Source of the DNA: a virus
DNA length: 31,428 nt
Virus record (IMG/VR): IMGVR_UViG_3300048912_000139
Coordinates: 1-31,428 of that record
Direction: 5' to 3' (one strand)
Shown piece by piece: positions 28,666 through 31,428 of this stretch; position 1 is the first letter of the stretch; each line of letters opens with the position of its first letter. Under the pieces are notes generated by a model. The model did not search any database. It worked only from the letters and a program-made list of their open reading frames with translations, and was not told the origin of the DNA. A program made the translations under genes and the position numbers.

Positions 28666-30603
28666 TCACCAGTTGAGGGCGCCGTCCCAGGCGCCCGCGC
28701 CCTGCTGCTGCAAGGCGAAGTCGATGTCCACGACCATCTGTTGGGCCGCGTCGCGCTCCGAGGTGAACTCGCCCTTGTTGGAGTGCCACCCGCTGAAGTC
28801 GGTCACCATCAGCTCGCGCGCGCGGATCTCGGCGAACCAGAAGGCCATGACGGTGTCCGTCAGGCCCTTCGTCTCGGGGAACCAGGAGCAAAGCTGCTCG
28901 ATGAAGGCGCGCACGCCTTCGGACTGGCTCTGGCTGGGCAGACGGATCATGTTCTGGCCGGTCTGCCACCCGCTGAACAGCGTTGCCATGCTGGCAACAC
29001 CAAAGTCGGTGTCCCACTTGTTGCTGTTCGTGTGGTGCGGCCCCATGAGGCAGCCCCGGGCGGCCAGGAAGCTCTTGATCAGTTGGTCCTGGGTGATCGA
29101 CGCCTGGTAGGCGTTCTTCTCCACCCGCCACTCCGAAATGCCGTAGCGCTCGGTCAGGCGCTCCATCTCGGAGCGCATCTCGTGCGGCGGCATGCCCCGC
29201 TTGTTCACGACGTCCAGGACCCACCGCACGCCGGTCTGGCGGTCCACGCCCAGCACGACCATCGCCGTGCAGCCCGCGGCGGCCGGGTCGAGCCCGGCCA
29301 CGACCAACAGGCCGTCCATCCCGTGCTGGCGGTGCTGCGGCTGACCGCCGAACATCCGGCCCGGGTAGCGGGCCCGGTCGATGCAGCCCTGCACGTCCGC
29401 CTGCTTGAAGATCGCGTCATCCGCGACCTGATCTTGCATGTAGACCATGGACCAGTTGCGCGGCGTCATCTTGCGCCGCTTCCTGGCCAGGGCCTCCCCG
29501 TGCCACATCGGCCAGAGGCCGTCCCTTGGCCAGCCCTGCTCACCCGCGGTCTTGCGCGCCTGGATGGTGACGGGCGGCCGGTTGGTGGCCGGCCAGAGCG
29601 TCTCCCAGTCCTTCGGGTCGTCCGCGAAGTTCAGGACGGCCGGCTGGGTCAGGTACGTCCAGGGGCTCGAACCCTCGGAGTAGTACTGGGGCTTGAGGAT
29701 CTCCGAGTAGAGATCCACGGTCGACATGCGCGTGCCGACCAGCAGCATGCGGCCCCCGACGTCAGCGACGCGGGAGCCCACGATGTTCTGAATCCAGTCG
29801 ATCTGGTTCTCGAACTGCTGGTGGTTCGTGTTGTCCACGCAGTCGTCCATGATGACCAGGTCGGTACGGGTGCCGTAGATCTGGCCGCCGATGCCGACGG
29901 CCTCAACGGTGTACTCCTTCTCGCCGGAGTCCGCGCCGGCCACACGGATCTGTGTGGCGCTCCAGGTGGACGCGCCCTCGGCGAAGCCGCCGGGCGGCCC
30001 GAAGGCCTGCTGGAGATCGATGTACGACTCCGACTCGGCAAGCCTCTGCTTGATCGAGAACAGGAACTTGGCCGCCATGGACTGCGTCTTGGAGACGAGC
30101 AGGATGCGGATGTTCGGGTCCTGGCAGATCCGCCACACCACGTAGTTCACGGTGAGCGTCGTGCTCTTCGCGTGCTCCGGGGGCGTGTTGACCACGATCT
30201 GGTCCTCGTCGCCCTTGACGTAGCGCTGGGCCGGGTGGAGCCCGCGGGGCTCCCGGCCCTCCAGCAGGTCGTACCACTGGAGGTGGTGCGTGAAGAGCCT
30301 GGTCCCCAGGTACTTCTCACAGAACTCGGGGAAGTCGGGGACCTCCTGCTTGGCCCCCTTGGCCTTCTCGATGTTGCTCTGAAGCGCCCGGTCGATCAGG
30401 TCCCGGAAGTCCGGGTCCCGCTTGCGGTAGTAGTCGTACGTGGAGCGGACGATGCCGGCCTGCCGGCATCCCTCCTCGATGGTGTGCCCCATGCGGACCG
30501 TGGCCAGGATGATGTTCCGGCGGTCCTTCGAGGACGCCTGGGAGATCCGGCGGTCCCTCGGCTTGGCCAGGGAGCCGTCCTTCTCCACCCTCAGGCGCGC
30601 CAT
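28666..30603 (-). CDS. terminase large subunit with N-terminal HTH, 645 aa
   Basis: ATG at 30603-30601 with GGGGAG upstream. Residues about 30-75 (RNIILATVRMGHTIEEGCRQAGIVRSTYDYYRKRDPDFRDLI) have the pattern of a helix-turn-helix as in small terminase subunits. The ATPase follows: Walker A TPPEHAKST (140-148) and Walker B LVIMDD (249-254). The nuclease part has the acidic residues D439 (AGLDPAAAG), E495 (WRVEKNAYQ) and D583 (TDTVMAFWF). It packages DNA into the head through the portal. No separate small subunit is found beside it, so the N-terminal HTH may serve in DNA recognition. Confidence 0.85.
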   Translation of the reverse strand: MARLRVEKDGSLAKPRDRRISQASSKDRRNIILATVRMGHTIEEGCRQAGIVRSTYDYYRKRDPDFRDLIDRALQSNIEKAKGAKQEVPDFPEFCEKYLGTRLFTHHLQWYDLLEGREPRGLHPAQRYVKGDEDQIVVNTPPEHAKSTTLTVNYVVWRICQDPNIRILLVSKTQSMAAKFLFSIKQRLAESESYIDLQQAFGPPGGFAEGASTWSATQIRVAGADSGEKEYTVEAVGIGGQIYGTRTDLVIMDDCVDNTNHQQFENQIDWIQNIVGSRVADVGGRMLLVGTRMSTVDLYSEILKPQYYSEGSSPWTYLTQPAVLNFADDPKDWETLWPATNRPPVTIQARKTAGEQGWPRDGLWPMWHGEALARKRRKMTPRNWSMVYMQDQVADDAIFKQADVQGCIDRARYPGRMFGGQPQHRQHGMDGLLVVAGLDPAAAGCTAMVVLGVDRQTGVRWVLDVVNKRGMPPHEMRSEMERLTERYGISEWRVEKNAYQASITQDQLIKSFLAARGCLMGPHHTNSNKWDTDFGVASMATLFSGWQTGQNMIRLPSQSQSEGVRAFIEQLCSWFPETKGLTDTVMAFWFAEIRARELMVTDFSGWHSNKGEFTSERDAAQQMVVDIDFALQQQGAGAWDGALNW

Positions 30604-30748
30604 GCGTGCTCCCCACGTCCCACGGGCCCCCTGGGGGCCACTGCGGGGCGGGAAGGTACGGCCGCTAGCGCTTTTCTGCTATCGGCCCTTGAATGCGCGA
30701 CAGGCCCCCTGGAGGGCCCCCGCATTTCATAACGAGGAGGTCACGGCG
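30604..30748. promoter_or_regulatory. divergent control region between terminase and plus-strand zinc-finger gene
   Basis: 145 bases between two divergent starts. At 30664-30683 lies a 20-bp imperfect palindrome, outer hexamers GCTAGC and GCTATC around GCTTTTCT, whose sister site is at 14953-14972. GC-rich short palindromes flank it (near 30626-30640 and near 30701-30717). A ribosome binding site, ACGAGGAGG, ends 10 bases before the ATG at 30749. No clear sigma-70 promoter is visible in either direction, so its promoters are probably not standard. This is likely where the late (left) and early (right) transcription units begin. Confidence 0.55.
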
Positions 30749-31003
30749 ATGAAAGCCCGACGAGCCAGCAAGTGCACTCCCTGTGGAGAGCGAATCGAAG
30801 TCGGCGACGAGATCGCAGCCTTCCTCGGGAAGTGGACGCACGCGGCCTGCAAGGAGGCCGACATAGCCCGTCGCGCGGCCCTCGTGGGGCCGCCGGTCGA
30901 GATAGCCCCACAGGGCCCAGATAACGCAACTGTGGCGTACGTGGGCGTCCGCTCCGAAAGGCACCGAGGGCTTCGGGCCCTCCGGGACCAACAGCGGCGC
31001 TGA
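30749..31003 (+). CDS. small zinc-finger protein, 84 aa
   Basis: ATG 30749 with ACGAGGAGG 10 bases upstream. The N-terminal 35 residues carry SKCTPCGERIEVGDEI...WTHAACKEAD: a C-x2-C...H-x3-C layout, close to small treble-clef/PARP-like fingers that bind nucleic acid. A tail of unclear structure follows. It is the first gene of the rightward unit, next to the control region, so an early regulatory role is plausible but unproven. Confidence 0.65.
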   Translation: MKARRASKCTPCGERIEVGDEIAAFLGKWTHAACKEADIARRAALVGPPVEIAPQGPDNATVAYVGVRSERHRGLRALRDQQRR

Positions 31004-31058
31004 CCAGGGCTTCTGACGGACGATCAATGCATGGGCGCTGCACCCTGATTTGCAGGGG

Positions 31059-31199
31059 GTGTGTAAGCTGGACCGCAGCGAGCTGGACCCGGAAGAAAAG
31101 CACTTCCGTGCCCAACTACGGCACCCCAAAGGGGTGCAGCAGGCGCCTTCAGGCGCCGGAGAAAGCGAGGGCCGCCACCAAGGCGGCCCTTTCGCATGA
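31059..31199 (+). CDS. possible small protein, 46 aa
   Basis: GTG 31059, preceded closely by AGGGG, gives MCKLDRSELDPEEKHFRAQLRHPKG... ending at TGA 31197-31199. The first 25 residues read like a charged helix. The C-terminal part (QQAPSGAGESEGRHQGGPFA) is encoded by hairpin arms, so it may not be selected as protein. Its stop overlaps the next possible ATG (ATGA). It is equally possible that this stretch is only part of the structured region. Confidence 0.35.
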   Translation: MCKLDRSELDPEEKHFRAQLRHPKGVQQAPSGAGESEGRHQGGPFA

Positions 31200-31285
31200 G
31201 GGCCTTGAAAGGCCCAGCGGAGCCGCCGGTGAGGCGGCTCCGCGACTGGGGGGTTGCACACCGATCCCTGGTCGGAGACCAGGGA
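31090..31285. repeat. array of seven perfect hairpins
   Basis: Back-to-back inverted repeats, all perfectly paired: 31090-31108 (6 bp); 31121-31137 (7 bp, loop AAA); 31142-31157 (6 bp, loop TTCA); 31165-31195 (8 bp plus 4 bp, then TTT inside the outer arm); 31200-31215 (6 bp, loop TGAA); 31217-31243 (11 bp); 31265-31285 (9 bp, loop GGA). Gaps between them are mostly 1-12 bases. One hairpin, 31165-31195, resembles a weak terminator. The rest have no T run. Such density is far above what the coding parts of the window show. A structured RNA, an origin, or a cluster of control hairpins are possible. Confidence 0.7.
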
Positions 31286-31330
31286 GCGGGGGCGGAGCGG
31301 CGTTTAACACCGGGGGGTCATACCCGGTGA
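31196..31330 (+). CDS. possible small protein, 44 aa (weak)
   Basis: ATG 31196 in an ATGA overlap, ending TGA 31328-31330. The reading (MRALKGPAEPPVRRLRDWGVAHRS...) passes through two strong hairpins (31217-31243 and 31265-31285) and into the three-way junction. The amino acid content looks like random Gly/Arg/Pro-rich translation of GC-rich stems. I list it only because the junction is ordinary for this phage; RNA structure is the better explanation. Confidence 0.2.
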   Translation: MRALKGPAEPPVRRLRDWGVAHRSLVGDQGAGAERRLTPGGHTR

Positions 31331-31384
31331 GAAACGCACAGGTCAGACATGGTGCAGGCCACAGAAGGCCTGCTCCGCCCCCGC
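31286..31384. ncRNA. candidate structured RNA or DNA element, three-way junction
   Basis: A 13-bp perfect outer stem, 31286-31298 with 31372-31384 (15 bp if the flanking GA/TC are used), encloses two inner stems. The first is 31300-31305 with 31332-31337, then a 2-by-2 internal loop (AA/AG), then 31308-31314 with 31323-31329 and an 8-base loop. The second is 31354-31360 with 31367-31373 (its last two pairs compete with the outer stem). A 16-base linker joins them. Another hairpin, 31389-31412, follows. I cannot tell the strand, as every pair is Watson-Crick. I know of no named RNA with this shape. Confidence 0.5.
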
Positions 31385-31428
31385 TCTGGCGAGGGGGACT
31401 ACCGCCCCCCGCGCTCATCGCTCGGGGC

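Noticed and set aside
28420-30732. 770-codon plus-strand open frame opposite the terminase gene
   Set aside because: It mirrors the terminase large subunit, has no recognisable domain and low-complexity Val/Arg/Gly content typical of antisense frames in GC-rich DNA.
31165-31195. Terminator reading of one hairpin in the right-edge field
   Set aside because: Only three T follow the stem and they lie inside an extra outer pairing, so I do not call it a terminator, though weak termination is possible.
31149-31418. 89-codon minus-strand frame over the hairpin field
   Set aside because: Pro/Gly/Ala-rich noise produced by GC-rich stems, no ribosome binding site, no neighbour in the same direction.
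31027-31428. Stop-free plus frame from ATG 31027 to the window edge
   Set aside because: Content looks like translated hairpin arms (Arg/Gly/Pro/Ala noise) and no ribosome binding site precedes it; RNA or DNA structure explains the stretch better.

Overview
The window reads as part of the genome of a GC-rich actinobacterial tailed phage. It is most likely a podovirus-type phage of Streptomyces or a relative; the host is inferred from base composition and protein style, not shown directly. It carries terminase, portal, scaffold, major capsid, connector, tail, virion muralytic, lysis and DNA-replication genes. Almost every frame is coding, and most neighbouring genes overlap by 1-8 bases (ATGA, GTGA or TGATG junctions). 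No integrase, repressor, tRNA, IS element or CRISPR array was seen.

Left arm, 1-6453, plus strand: an early/replication operon of 20 tightly packed genes. It opens with the 3' part of a DnaB-like helicase. It then has small unknown genes, a SLOG-type protein, two pairs of small paralogues, a PD-(D/E)XK nuclease and a primase split over two overlapping frames (CHC2 zinc finger and TOPRIM). After these come a 332-residue cysteine-rich protein and a probable ribbon-helix-helix protein. A strong UUCG-loop terminator at 6531-6562 closes the operon.

Main block, 6630-30603, minus strand, read from right to left. The order is terminase large subunit, small gene, amidase endolysin, portal, small genes, a 1615-residue giant virion protein, and a 296-residue virion protein. 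Next are two paralogous virion muralytic proteins with different catalytic heads (NlpC/P60 and SLT) and a 400-residue relative, followed by a terminator at 14990-15018 and an intergenic control region. Beyond that come scaffold, major capsid protein, a small head protein, an SGNH-hydrolase tail protein, two small genes, a connector, tail fibre, a propeller-like tail protein, a stand-alone peptidoglycan-binding protein and two small membrane proteins (holin-like). The lysin catalytic domain and the stand-alone wall-binding domain lie about 20 kb apart.

Right edge, 30604-31428: a divergent control region, a small zinc-finger gene on the plus strand, and then about 320 bases that are almost entirely back-to-back perfect hairpins, ending in what can fold as a three-way junction. 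This is the least explained part of the window and the best candidate for an undescribed structured RNA or replication/control element. A 20-bp imperfect palindrome occurs only twice as far as I can see, once here and once upstream of the scaffold/capsid genes. The two copies have identical outer hexamers and an inverted core.

The map suggests one divergent origin of transcription near 30.6-30.75 kb. Late genes run left from it. Early genes run right off the window and, if the genome is circular or circularly permuted, re-enter at position 1. The two meet at the 6.5-kb terminator.
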